Shown here in pieces: positions 27,050-36,028 of a stretch of DNA of 64,000 bases; within the stretch, counting starts at the first letter, position 1; every line of letters starts with the position of its first letter. The position numbers and the translations under genes are program-made. The notes below the pieces were generated by a model. It made no database searches. It was not told the origin of the DNA and saw only the letters and a program-made list of their open reading frames with translations. The stretch is from Cognatundibacterium luofuense (lineage in GTDB: Bacteria > Pseudomonadota > Gammaproteobacteria > Burkholderiales > Burkholderiaceae_D), in assembly GCF_018139685.1 (NCBI RefSeq), contig NZ_JAGSPN010000002.1:310001-374000 (forward strand). The letters run 5' to 3'.

Positions 27050-28240
27050 TCAGTTGATAAGCGCCAGCGCATCCTGCGCTGCAATCATGCCTTCGTCGGT
27101 TGGAACGACCCAGATTTCAATGCCGCTGTCCGGCGCATGTATCGCCATGGCTGCATCACCGGTTGCAGCCTGATTCGCTGCGGCGTCCAGCTTCAGACCG
27201 AGATAACTCAGCCCCTGAACCACATCGGCACGTAACTGTGCATCATGCTCACCGATACCACCAGTGAACGCCAGCACATCCAGCCCCTGCAAAACCGCAG
27301 TCAGTCCACCGGCCTCGCGCCGTATGCGGTAAGCAAACTGGGAAATTGCTGCCGCAGCCTGTGGCGCATCAGATGCACGCAGTGTTCGCATGTCTGCTGA
27401 AATTCCGGACACACCCAGCAAACCGGATTCTTTATACAACAAGTGCTCAATCGATTTTCTGTCACGTCCCTGATCAAGCCAGTGCAGAATCACACCGGGG
27501 TCCAGCTGTCCGCAACGGCTCCCCATCATCAATCCGTCCAGCGCCGAAAAGCCCATCGTCGTTGCGATGCTTTCGCCGTTCCGCATCGCGCATAAACTGG
27601 CACCGTTTCCGAGATGCGCCATTAAAACGCGCCCGGATGCCCTGACACTCAGCTCAGACAACCGGTGAGAAACAAAGCGGTAAGAAAGTCCGTGAAAGCC
27701 GTAACGACGTACGCCTTGTTCATGCTCCCGTAACGGTAAGGCAAAACGGGTTTCATCGTCGGGCATAGTGGCGTGAAATCCGGTATCGAAGCATGCGATT
27801 TGCGGCACATCCGGATATGCGCGGGCAAATGCAGCAACACCATCCAGATTGTGCGGTTGATGCAAAGGTGCCAGATGCTCATAGCTGCGCAAAGTTTGCA
27901 GCACGTCGGGCGTTACTGCGCAGGAGGCTGCATAGTGCCCGCCACCATGCACAATACGATGCGCTACCGCACAAATAGTAAACGATCCGGCATGCAGGCT
28001 GACTTGCTGATGCAACCATTGCAAAGCTGCGGTAAATCTGGCGTCATCATTTTCACCACTGATATGGTCAGCAGGCAGCGACTGCTGATTCATACGCAGG
28101 CGAATTTGTCCGTCCGGCTCAAGCCCTTCCAGAACACCGGAAATAAATGCCGGTGCAAGTGCATTGTTTTGTACAGGATACAGCGCGAATTTAATGCTGG
28201 AAGAACCGGAGTTCACCGACAAAATTGCCGGCTGGCTCAT
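27050..28240 (-). CDS. ackA: acetate kinase
   Basis: This enzyme reversibly transfers phosphate from acetyl-phosphate to ADP, giving ATP. The 396-residue protein starts SVNSGSSSIKFALY and contains CFDTGFHATMP, RRYGFHGLSYRFVSHRL, AHLGNGASLCA and GLMMGSRCGQLDPG, all signature regions. Its start overlaps the stop of the MaoC-Pta gene by four bases, so the two are co-translated. The pairing gives acetyl-CoA to acetate plus ATP under energy limitation. It is the last gene of the fabI-pta-ackA unit. Confidence 0.96.
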   Translation of the reverse strand: MSQPAILSVNSGSSSIKFALYPVQNNALAPAFISGVLEGLEPDGQIRLRMNQQSLPADHISGENDDARFTAALQWLHQQVSLHAGSFTICAVAHRIVHGGGHYAASCAVTPDVLQTLRSYEHLAPLHQPHNLDGVAAFARAYPDVPQIACFDTGFHATMPDDETRFALPLREHEQGVRRYGFHGLSYRFVSHRLSELSVRASGRVLMAHLGNGASLCAMRNGESIATTMGFSALDGLMMGSRCGQLDPGVILHWLDQGRDRKSIEHLLYKESGLLGVSGISADMRTLRASDAPQAAAAISQFAYRIRREAGGLTAVLQGLDVLAFTGGIGEHDAQLRADVVQGLSYLGLKLDAAANQAATGDAAMAIHAPDSGIEIWVVPTDEGMIAAQDALALIN

Positions 28241-29661
28241 GGCGTCACCTCACGGTAGCGGTGTGCCAGCAATTTCACCAGCGCTGCCGATGCCACCCTT
28301 GCCTCCGCGCCGTCCGCGCGGCTGGTCAGCGCAATCGGTACACGCGCACCGAGTACGATGCCGCAAGCCGATGCACCAGCGAGATATTCAAACTGTTTGG
28401 CAAGCATATTGCCGGATTCGATTTCCGGTACCATCAGAATGTCAGGATCGCCGGATACAGGAGATTGTATTCCCTTGATACGGGCAGCCTCAGCAGAAAT
28501 CGCATTGTCAAACGCAAGTGGCCCGTCAACGATCGCGCCGGAAATTTGACCACGGTCTGCCATTTTGCACAGTGCTGCCGCATCCAGTGTCGCCGGCATT
28601 TTTCCGTTCACAGATTCAACTGCAGCCAGCAATGCCGCTTTCGGCTCAGCAATACCGAGCGCATGTGCCAGCTCGATTGCATTTTGCAGAATCTCGGCTT
28701 TGGCCTGTAAATCCGGTGCAATATTCAGCGCCGCATCCGTCAGCAAAATTACTTTGTGGTACATCGGCACATCCAGATGAAACACATGCGACAGACGACG
28801 ACGGGTTTTCAGCGCTGCACAATGTACAACTGCGGACATCAGCTCATCCGTATGCAGACTGCCTTTCATTAATGCTTCAACCTGACCATTTGCCGCCAGC
28901 TCAACCGCTTTTTCAGCGGCGGCATGACTGTGAGGAACATCGATCAGTTCTATGCCATCCAGCGACCAGCCAAATGATGCCGCCAGTTGCTGTATGCGGG
29001 ATACAGGGCCCACCAGTACCGGAATGATCAGATGATGATCGGCCGCATCCAGCGCACCACGCAGCGATTCCTGATCACAAGGATGAACAACTGCACAACG
29101 CACCGGCGATAAATCACTGACGCTGTGAATCAGGGATTGCTGACGTGCACCAAGATCAAACATAGCCAGTGTCGGCAAGTGCGCTCTCGGACGGGACACA
29201 CGCTCCGTCGGCGCAATCACCAGTGCCTCACCGCTGACGACGGTTTGCCCTTTCTGGTTTTGTATCTCGCACTGAAGCGTTACACGTTTTTTTTCCGGAT
29301 CTTTCGTCAGTACGGTGACAGAAATTTGCAAGGTATCACCAACCCGGACTGGCTTGGAAAAGCGCAGATTCTGCTCCAGATAAATGGTTCCCGGGCCTGG
29401 CAGTTGTGTACCGAGCACCGCAGAAATCAGCGCACCACCCCACATGCCATGTGCAATCACACCGTGAAACAAAGTCTGATCTGCGTACTCCGCATCCAGA
29501 TGGGCCGGATTCACATCACCGGATACGGTCGCGAAAGCCTGAATATCTGCCTGTGTCAGTACACGCTGCACACTGGCAGTCTGGCCAATCTGAATTTCAT
29601 CGAACACGACATTACGGATCATGGTCTGATCACTGGCTAACGGATAAACCGGATTATTCAT
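28237..29661 (-). CDS. MaoC-like hydratase / phosphate acetyl(butyryl)transferase fusion
   Basis: This 474-residue protein has two parts. Residues about 15-150 form a MaoC hot-dog domain (VSGDVNPAHLDAEYADQTLF, HGVIAHGMWGGALISAVLG) that could hydrate enoyl-CoA. Residues about 160-470 form a Pta/Ptb domain (EALMKGSLHTDELMSAVV, NIAPDLQAKAEILQNA, ILMVPEIESGNMLAKQFEYL) that swaps CoA for phosphate. Such bifunctional enzymes are known in proteobacteria. Followed directly by ackA, it would give acyl-phosphate and then ATP. Whether the acyl group is acetyl or butyryl cannot be told. Confidence 0.92.
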   Translation of the reverse strand: MNNPVYPLASDQTMIRNVVFDEIQIGQTASVQRVLTQADIQAFATVSGDVNPAHLDAEYADQTLFHGVIAHGMWGGALISAVLGTQLPGPGTIYLEQNLRFSKPVRVGDTLQISVTVLTKDPEKKRVTLQCEIQNQKGQTVVSGEALVIAPTERVSRPRAHLPTLAMFDLGARQQSLIHSVSDLSPVRCAVVHPCDQESLRGALDAADHHLIIPVLVGPVSRIQQLAASFGWSLDGIELIDVPHSHAAAEKAVELAANGQVEALMKGSLHTDELMSAVVHCAALKTRRRLSHVFHLDVPMYHKVILLTDAALNIAPDLQAKAEILQNAIELAHALGIAEPKAALLAAVESVNGKMPATLDAAALCKMADRGQISGAIVDGPLAFDNAISAEAARIKGIQSPVSGDPDILMVPEIESGNMLAKQFEYLAGASACGIVLGARVPIALTSRADGAEARVASAALVKLLAHRYREVTP

Positions 29662-29679
29662 CGCAACTCCAGAAATTTA

Positions 29680-30447
29680 TTAATTCACAATATGATATCC
29701 ACCATCGATATACAGGGTTTGCCCTGTCATACCCGACGATGCATCACTAGCCAGAAATACTGCAAGATTCCCGATTTCCTGCAAGGTCACCAGACGTCGC
29801 AAAGGTGATCGTTCGACTGCTTTTTGCATTAACTGATCAAAATCCTGCAAACCGGATGCAGCACGGGTAGGCACCGGCCCAGGGGAAATGGCATGCACAC
29901 GATGACCGTTCGGCCCCAGTTCGGCAGCCATATAACGCACTACAGACTCAAGCGCAGCTTTCACAGGCCCCATCATTCCGTAGTGTTCAACCGCTTCATC
30001 TGCTCCCAGATACGACATGGTCATCAGACTGGCCGATGCGGACAAATGCGGTTCGCAACAGCGGACCAGTTCAGCAAACGAATGACAGGAAATGCGCATT
30101 GCACGTAAAAAACCTTCCGCACTGGTATCGGTTACACGACCATGTAAATCATCCAGTGGCGCCCACGCGACAGAATGAACGATAAAATCGATCTTCCCGA
30201 GATGGCTGATGGCATTACTGACCAGATTCTGAATGCATCCTTCCTGCTCAACATTGCAGACAATCAAAGGTGCGTTCACTCGCTCAGCAAGCGGTGCAAC
30301 AAATTGCTGTGCCTTTTCGTTGACACAAGACATGACGAGCTCAGCACCCATCGCATGCATCTGTTGCGCACAACCCCAGGCAATACTCTGCTCGTTTGCA
30401 ACACCCACTACCAGACCACGTTTACCTGCCAGCGAAAATTCCTGCAT
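29680..30447 (-). CDS. FabI-like enoyl-ACP reductase (SDR)
   Basis: This 255-residue short-chain reductase has the GLVVGVANEQSIAWGCA nucleotide segment of FabI. Active-site residues Tyr146 (MSYLGA), Tyr156 and Lys163 (HYGMMGPVK) match FabI numbering. Normal FabI reduces the enoyl-ACP of fatty-acid elongation with NADH. Here the gene lies with MaoC-Pta and AckA, not with fab genes, so it may be a second copy with another acyl substrate. AGGAGG stands 5-10 nt before the ATG, a strong ribosome-binding site. Confidence 0.88.
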   Translation of the reverse strand: MQEFSLAGKRGLVVGVANEQSIAWGCAQQMHAMGAELVMSCVNEKAQQFVAPLAERVNAPLIVCNVEQEGCIQNLVSNAISHLGKIDFIVHSVAWAPLDDLHGRVTDTSAEGFLRAMRISCHSFAELVRCCEPHLSASASLMTMSYLGADEAVEHYGMMGPVKAALESVVRYMAAELGPNGHRVHAISPGPVPTRAASGLQDFDQLMQKAVERSPLRRLVTLQEIGNLAVFLASDASSGMTGQTLYIDGGYHIVN

Positions 30448-30518
30448 ATATCCTCCTGAAATAGATATCAGTCTTACACCGGATCTATTTTATAGAAAAT
30501 AATTCATAAATAAAATTA

Positions 30519-30540
30519 GTTAATTATTTTAATAATTAAC
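30519..30540. promoter_or_regulatory. AT-rich 10-bp inverted repeat between exporter operon and fabI-like gene
   Basis: GTTAATTATT (30519-30528) and AATAATTAAC (30531-30540) are a perfect inverted repeat with a 2-bp centre, ending one base before the stop of the last permease gene. It could be a weak terminator or a protein-binding site near the fabI-pta-ackA promoter. Confidence 0.5.
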
Positions 30541-30541
30541 A

Positions 30542-31696
30542 TTACGAGAACTGCTGCCGGAATCGTTGCATTGTGACAAAACGGACAACAATACCTATGA
30601 TCAGAATGCCTGCCAGCATAGGCCATAAAATCGTCAGTCCGGCACCTTTCATCAGGATGCCGTAACTGGCGTTGATGTAGTAATACAGCGGTGAAATATA
30701 CATTCCCCAGCGCATCAGGGCTGGCATGGCCTCAGGAGGCGTCCACAAACCGGACAAAAACATCATGGGGGCAATAATCAGAATAACCATCATCCCGGCC
30801 TGAGCCATATTCCGGGTAACAGTTGCAATGAGTATGCCGATGCCAGCCAGCGTGGCCACATATGCCGTACTGAAAACAAAGAAAAGGAGCAGGCTTCCTG
30901 CTACAGGAATATGAAATACCGGAATGAGGATGGCAAATAATCCTAGCGCAATACCACCCAGAATAACGGCAAGCATTGCAATAATTTTAGGCAACATGAT
31001 TTGCAGCGGCGACAAGGGCGACACTAACAATTGCTCGATTGTGCCTCGCTCTTTTTCCCTGACCATTGCTGCCGCCGGCAGCAACATTGAAAACAAGGTC
31101 ACGACATTCAGCAATTCGGAAATTCCCATAAACCATGCATCGTTCTGATTCGGATTGAACCATACCCGGACATCATTGCTGATGACAGGCAAATTCAGAT
31201 TTCCACCAGACAGCGATAAGCCATTCTGTATCGCCATTTGCTCAAGCCCAAAACGGGCAACGATCTGGCTTGCATCCAGTGTCGCAAGAAACCCCTGTAC
31301 AGAATTAGATGCATCAATCTGAAGCTGCACCTGACTTCCCTTACCGGACTGCAAATCCTTGCCAAATCCGGGTGGAATTTCAAGCACCGCCAGTGCCTTA
31401 CTTTCATCCAGAAACCGGATACCATCAGCTGGTCGTGTTGTCGTAGCTAGCCAGCGAAACTCCGGTGGCATAAACCGTCCTGCCAGCTCACGTGATACTG
31501 CACTGCGATCCTGATCACTGAGTACCATTGCAACATTATTGAGCTGAAATGAAACGCCGGATCCCGCGTTATAAATATCTGCTGTAAATGCATAGAGTAC
31601 AAATACCAGCAAAACCGGGTCACGCAACAGCTGCAGCAACTCTTTCCATGTCATTGCGCGCAAACGGCGCAACCAGATTATGATCATCGGAGACAT
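30542..31696 (-). CDS. ABC-2 type permease (second subunit)
   Basis: This 384-residue membrane protein has an N-terminal helix, a large periplasmic loop (about 50-190) and five helices after about residue 200, with RDPVLLVFVLYAF near the start and the REKERGTIEQLLVSPL motif at the start of the second half. This matches the YbhR/YhhJ class of drug or lipid exporters. The ATG at 31694-31696 has TAGGA upstream and starts 7 bp after the previous permease; a longer frame has no good start. Fifth gene of the tolC-hlyD-ABC-permease-permease operon. Confidence 0.9.
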   Translation of the reverse strand: MSPMIIIWLRRLRAMTWKELLQLLRDPVLLVFVLYAFTADIYNAGSGVSFQLNNVAMVLSDQDRSAVSRELAGRFMPPEFRWLATTTRPADGIRFLDESKALAVLEIPPGFGKDLQSGKGSQVQLQIDASNSVQGFLATLDASQIVARFGLEQMAIQNGLSLSGGNLNLPVISNDVRVWFNPNQNDAWFMGISELLNVVTLFSMLLPAAAMVREKERGTIEQLLVSPLSPLQIMLPKIIAMLAVILGGIALGLFAILIPVFHIPVAGSLLLFFVFSTAYVATLAGIGILIATVTRNMAQAGMMVILIIAPMMFLSGLWTPPEAMPALMRWGMYISPLYYYINASYGILMKGAGLTILWPMLAGILIIGIVVRFVTMQRFRQQFS

Positions 31697-31703
31697 ATGA
31701 TTC

Positions 31704-32888
31704 CTACTGAGCCGGACGCTTATGAAATTGCAGATATCCGGCACTGAACAGTACCAGTGTGTAAAGTAGCAAAATACCCAGATCGTCCCATAACGAAAAC
31801 ACACTGACATCTTTCAGAAAGCAGGCCGTTGCAATTTCCGCGTAATACATACCGGGTAATAAATGTGCTATGACGCTCGCAATTGCCGATAACGATGGAA
31901 TCGGGATAATCATGCCCGAATACAATACCGCAGGTACTACAGTGACAATCGCCGTTCCCACCATAGCGGCGACCTGAGTCGATACCATCACGGATACAAG
32001 TAAGCCTATCCCGGTCGTACAGACTACATATAAGACCGTAGCAATAAAAAATAACAGCAGATTACCTTTAAACGGTGTCCCGAAAAGCAACCATGCCATC
32101 ATGGTCAGTAAACCCGCGTTGATGACGCTGATAGCAACGTATGGCAGTAATTTCCCAATCAGATATTCGGCACGGCTGAGTGTGGATGCGTAGACGTTAT
32201 AGATTGCCCCTGATTCTTTTTCTCTGACGACACCTAAAGCTGTCAGAAATGGCGGAGACAACATCAGAATGACCATAATCAGTTTCGGCGCAAGCGACCA
32301 TATGCTTTTCACTTCCTGATTGTACAAATAGCGGACTTCCACACCGACAGGCTGCAACATTTGCTGAACCTGTTGCCTGCGTAAGCCAGTTTGCGCTGAT
32401 ACAGATGCAGACAAGTAATCGATACTGATCGCAGCATTCATCGCCGTAATATAGCCGCGTGCAGTGAGCGCACGAAACGGGAAAGTCCCGTCTACCCAGG
32501 TTTGCACGTGAGCAGGTTTTCCAGCCATAACCAGTTTGCCGAAATCAGGCGGAATCACGAGAACTGCACGCAGGCTGTTATCCATCAGCATCTGCTCAAG
32601 CATGGTCTCATGCCCGCCCTGCTGCTTCAGAGAAAAATAGCGACTGTCACTGAACTTATGAGCATAGTCGCGAGAGATACTGCTCTGGTCGTAATCAACG
32701 ATTGCCAGCGGGATATTTTCCACGTCCAGCGAAAGGCCGTAACCAAACAATAACATCAGCAATGATGGCACAACAAAGGCCAGAATAAAGAACAACCGGT
32801 CACGAATGATCTCCCGCCATTCTTTATAAGCAACGACAATAATACGTGTCCAGTTCAGAACATGCGGCACGATGTTTCTTTCACTCAT
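31704..32888 (-). CDS. ABC-2 type permease (first subunit)
   Basis: This 394-residue protein shares the permease layout: an early AYKEWREIIRDRLFFILAFV, a periplasmic loop and a REKESGAIYNVYASTLSRAEY motif before the membrane bundle. It is the YbhS-like partner of the following permease; together they form the membrane channel. Its ATG overlaps the stop of the ABC ATPase by four bases, giving translational coupling. Confidence 0.9.
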   Translation of the reverse strand: MSERNIVPHVLNWTRIIVVAYKEWREIIRDRLFFILAFVVPSLLMLLFGYGLSLDVENIPLAIVDYDQSSISRDYAHKFSDSRYFSLKQQGGHETMLEQMLMDNSLRAVLVIPPDFGKLVMAGKPAHVQTWVDGTFPFRALTARGYITAMNAAISIDYLSASVSAQTGLRRQQVQQMLQPVGVEVRYLYNQEVKSIWSLAPKLIMVILMLSPPFLTALGVVREKESGAIYNVYASTLSRAEYLIGKLLPYVAISVINAGLLTMMAWLLFGTPFKGNLLLFFIATVLYVVCTTGIGLLVSVMVSTQVAAMVGTAIVTVVPAVLYSGMIIPIPSLSAIASVIAHLLPGMYYAEIATACFLKDVSVFSLWDDLGILLLYTLVLFSAGYLQFHKRPAQ

Positions 32889-34885
32889 ACCGGCTCCATT
32901 GTTACAACAGGTTTGTCAGCAGTCTTGCTCTCTGCAGGAGCCTGAGTCTGCTTCTCGAGCCGACTGACGATATGAACGAAAACATCTTCCATACTCAGCT
33001 TTTGGGGAGAAATTCGAATCGCGTCACTGTGCGCGTATTTTTCCCTGATGAGGCGTTCTGCTGCCGCAACGTCCTGAACAAACAAATGGACGTGCGGCCC
33101 AAACACTGCAGCGCTGGTGAATCCCTCATCCTGAAGACTTTGCGCTAATATGGCAGAGTCTGCACCACTGATACGAAGTAACTGCCCGGCTTCACTTTGT
33201 ACATTCTTTTTCAACTGTTCAGGCGATGCGTCTGCAACGACTCTCCCTGCGTACATCAGAGCAATGTGATCACAGTGTTCGGCCTCAGACATGTAGTGCG
33301 TGGTGACAAGAATGGTGACTTTTTCTTCGCGTGACAACCTGAAAAGAACGTCCCAGAATGCACGACGGCCAAGCGGATCAACACCGGAGGTTGGCTCATC
33401 CAGAAACAAGACTGATGGCCGGTGAATTAATGCACAACCCAGTGCCAGTCTTTGACGTAACCCCATCGGCAATCCTGCTGTCAGCGCGTTTGCGTACGGC
33501 CTGAGTCCTGCCATATCCAGTATCCATGACATACGCTCACGAATCCGGCTCTCACTAAGTCCGTAAATTCCACCATATAAACGTATATTTTCGGTAACGC
33601 TGAGGTCCAGATACAGAGAAAAGGCCTGCGACATATATCCGATTCTTTCCCGGATTTGCATACCTGCAGTTCGCATGTCTGCTCCTGCAACCCAGCCTGC
33701 GCCATCGCTTGGTGTAAGAATGCCGGTCAGCATTTTAATTACCGTACTCTTACCCGCTCCGTTAGCCCCCAGTAATCCGAATATTTCGCCCTGCGGCACC
33801 TGAAAACTGACGCTATCCACTGCTTTAAACTCAGCAAAATGTCGCGACAAATCTCTGGCTTCTATCGCATGGCCTGCGTCAGCTACGTCGATCTGTGCTG
33901 ACTGACCAGTAGGACTGTTTTGCAAACTGGCACCATACTTCTGACGTAATAAGGCGATGAATGTATCCTCAAGCTCCGGTTCAGTTTCCGTAGCTGGCGC
34001 CAGTTCTGAACAGGCTGCCAGACCGGCCAGTTCAGGAATCGCTTGTTCCGCTGGCAAATCAGAAAAGATACGCACCTCATTACCAAGCACTTCAAGTTGA
34101 GGAAATAGGGGTTGCACCTCATTGACGATGCGTAATTGCTGCTGAGGATCGTCGCAGTTCAGGCTCAGCATACAACCAGTGGCCAGATGACGTAGTTCAG
34201 AAGGAACACCGGAGGCCAGAACCTGACCACTATGCATCAGTGAAACCCTGTGAAAGCGACTTGCCTCATCCATATATGCGGTTGAAACCAGTGCTGTGAT
34301 TTGTTTTTCTTTGAGAAGCCGGCTCAGAATACTCCAGAATTCACGGCGGGAAACCGGATCCACACCCGTAGTAGGTTCATCAAGAATCACAAGACGTGGC
34401 TCATGTATCAGCGTGCAAACCAACCCGAGTTTCTGCTTCATTCCACCAGACAGATTCTTCATCGGCCGGTCACGAAAGCGATCAAGGCGCGTTGCCTGCA
34501 ACAGCAGGTTTTTCCGTTCTTCAAGAGTCTGTTTTTCGATCAGTCGTAACCCACCGAAGTAGTCAATATTTTCTTCAATGGAGAGGTCAGCATATAAATT
34601 TTGCCCGAGCCCCTGTGGCATCAGACCTATTCTGTCTTTTACTTTATCTGCGTCACGTTCGTTTTGTATCCTCGTTCCGAATACCGTGAGCTCTCCCTGA
34701 TCCTGCGCCAGTACACCAGCAATAATTTTTAATAAGCTGCTTTTTCCGGCCCCGTCCGGCCCGATTAACCCGTAAATTTCACCCGGATTTAAGCTAAGGC
34801 TGACACCATCCAGTGCATGCACTGCACCATATGACTTTCTGAGTCCATCCGCAATCACTGGCGCAGCCGAAGATATTGTCGACAT
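32885..34885 (-). CDS. duplicated ABC transporter ATPase (YbhF-like)
   Basis: This 666-residue protein has two nucleotide-binding domains. The first has Walker A GPDGAGKSS and LSGGMKQKL followed by VILDEPTTGVDP. The second has GANGAGKST, the altered signature LPMGLRQRLALG and FLDEPTSGVDP. Both halves appear able to bind ATP, but the second signature lacks the usual LSGG. The arrangement matches YbhF in multidrug ABC exporters. The ATG at 34883-34885 has AAAGG upstream and lies inside the hlyD/ABC junction. Energises the two permeases that follow. Confidence 0.93.
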   Translation of the reverse strand: MSTISSAAPVIADGLRKSYGAVHALDGVSLSLNPGEIYGLIGPDGAGKSSLLKIIAGVLAQDQGELTVFGTRIQNERDADKVKDRIGLMPQGLGQNLYADLSIEENIDYFGGLRLIEKQTLEERKNLLLQATRLDRFRDRPMKNLSGGMKQKLGLVCTLIHEPRLVILDEPTTGVDPVSRREFWSILSRLLKEKQITALVSTAYMDEASRFHRVSLMHSGQVLASGVPSELRHLATGCMLSLNCDDPQQQLRIVNEVQPLFPQLEVLGNEVRIFSDLPAEQAIPELAGLAACSELAPATETEPELEDTFIALLRQKYGASLQNSPTGQSAQIDVADAGHAIEARDLSRHFAEFKAVDSVSFQVPQGEIFGLLGANGAGKSTVIKMLTGILTPSDGAGWVAGADMRTAGMQIRERIGYMSQAFSLYLDLSVTENIRLYGGIYGLSESRIRERMSWILDMAGLRPYANALTAGLPMGLRQRLALGCALIHRPSVLFLDEPTSGVDPLGRRAFWDVLFRLSREEKVTILVTTHYMSEAEHCDHIALMYAGRVVADASPEQLKKNVQSEAGQLLRISGADSAILAQSLQDEGFTSAAVFGPHVHLFVQDVAAAERLIREKYAHSDAIRISPQKLSMEDVFVHIVSRLEKQTQAPAESKTADKPVVTMEPV

Positions 34886-34896
34886 AACCCGGCCTT

Positions 34897-36009
34897 TCAG
34901 TGCCAGCGCGGCTTTTGCCAATCGGTACTATCCTTCCAGCGGATTACCGCATCTGCAGGCAGTCCCGGTGTTAATTTGTGACCCGGGTTGGCATTCAGTG
35001 TCAGTTTGACGGCATACATCAGTTTGACGCGCTCATCGGTCGTCTGTACTTCTTTCGGAGTAAATTCGGCTTTCGCTGAAATATAAGAAACTTTCGCCTC
35101 GTAAAACGTATCTGGTTGAGAGTCAACATAAACACGTGCAGGTAGTCCCAGCCGGACCTGTCCGATTCTCGATTCAGGAACATAGACCTTCAGATACAAC
35201 TGATCGAGGTTGACCATTTCCAGAATAGCGCCACCGGGCATCACTACCTCACCCGGCTCACGCAAGCGCGTAAGAACAATGCCGGCTGCCGGTGTAACGA
35301 TTTGCATATCGTTTAATGTAGCCCCGCTCTCAGAAACAGCGGCCTCGGCACGCTGTTTCTGAGCAGCGAGTGCACTGACTTCCTGACGCCGCGCCTGAAT
35401 TTTCTGCTGACCTAACCGAGCCTGTGCTAACGCCTCTTTCGCACGCCGAATATTCTCCATCGCTGCAAGCTGATCACTCTCCGCCACTTTCAGGGCGAGT
35501 TCAGCTTGCTCCAGGCGATGCTTCTCAATAACTCCTTTATCAAACAATGCCTGATGGCGCTCAGCATCACGCTTCGACTGCAGTGCCACTGCCTGCGCTT
35601 TGGAATATAAGGCCTCTGCCTGACTGACTCCGGCATCCGCCACCGTGATTGCCATTGGAACTTCTTTTTCCGCAACATCCAGACTGGCTTGCGCTCCAAT
35701 CAGTTGTGCGCCTGCTGCATTGACTGCTTGCCGCGCCTGTTCTGTTCGTGCCTGCACACTTTCATCCTCAAGTAATGCAATTAATACACCCGCTTTCAGC
35801 TCATCCCCTTCGTGCGCACGTACTTCACGTAACCGTCCGGGAAATTTTGCAGCTGCCATGATTCTGTCACCCTCGACCCGTCCGCTGGCTGCAATCAAGC
35901 CTTCAGGTAATTTGCGGCTGCTCTGAACGTAATAGGCTACACCTCCGGCAATCGCAATTGCTGCTGCAATCAGCAAAACAATACCTGTTCTTCCCGTCTT
36001 AATATTCAC
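34897..36009 (-). CDS. HlyD/YbhG-type membrane fusion protein
   Basis: One N-terminal membrane helix (GIVLLIAAAIAIAGGVAYYV) is followed by a lipoyl-like hairpin domain, a long helical coiled coil (residues about 100-235) and a beta-barrel domain. It links the inner-membrane ABC exporter with the TolC-type outer-membrane channel. Start: GTG at 36007-36009, with AAGGAG eight bases before; the upstream GTG at 36018 touches the ribosome-binding site and is less likely. It follows tolC by about 20 bp. Confidence 0.92.
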   Translation of the reverse strand: MNIKTGRTGIVLLIAAAIAIAGGVAYYVQSSRKLPEGLIAASGRVEGDRIMAAAKFPGRLREVRAHEGDELKAGVLIALLEDESVQARTEQARQAVNAAGAQLIGAQASLDVAEKEVPMAITVADAGVSQAEALYSKAQAVALQSKRDAERHQALFDKGVIEKHRLEQAELALKVAESDQLAAMENIRRAKEALAQARLGQQKIQARRQEVSALAAQKQRAEAAVSESGATLNDMQIVTPAAGIVLTRLREPGEVVMPGGAILEMVNLDQLYLKVYVPESRIGQVRLGLPARVYVDSQPDTFYEAKVSYISAKAEFTPKEVQTTDERVKLMYAVKLTLNANPGHKLTPGLPADAVIRWKDSTDWQKPRWH

Positions 36010-36028
36010 TTTATTCACTCCTTAATGC

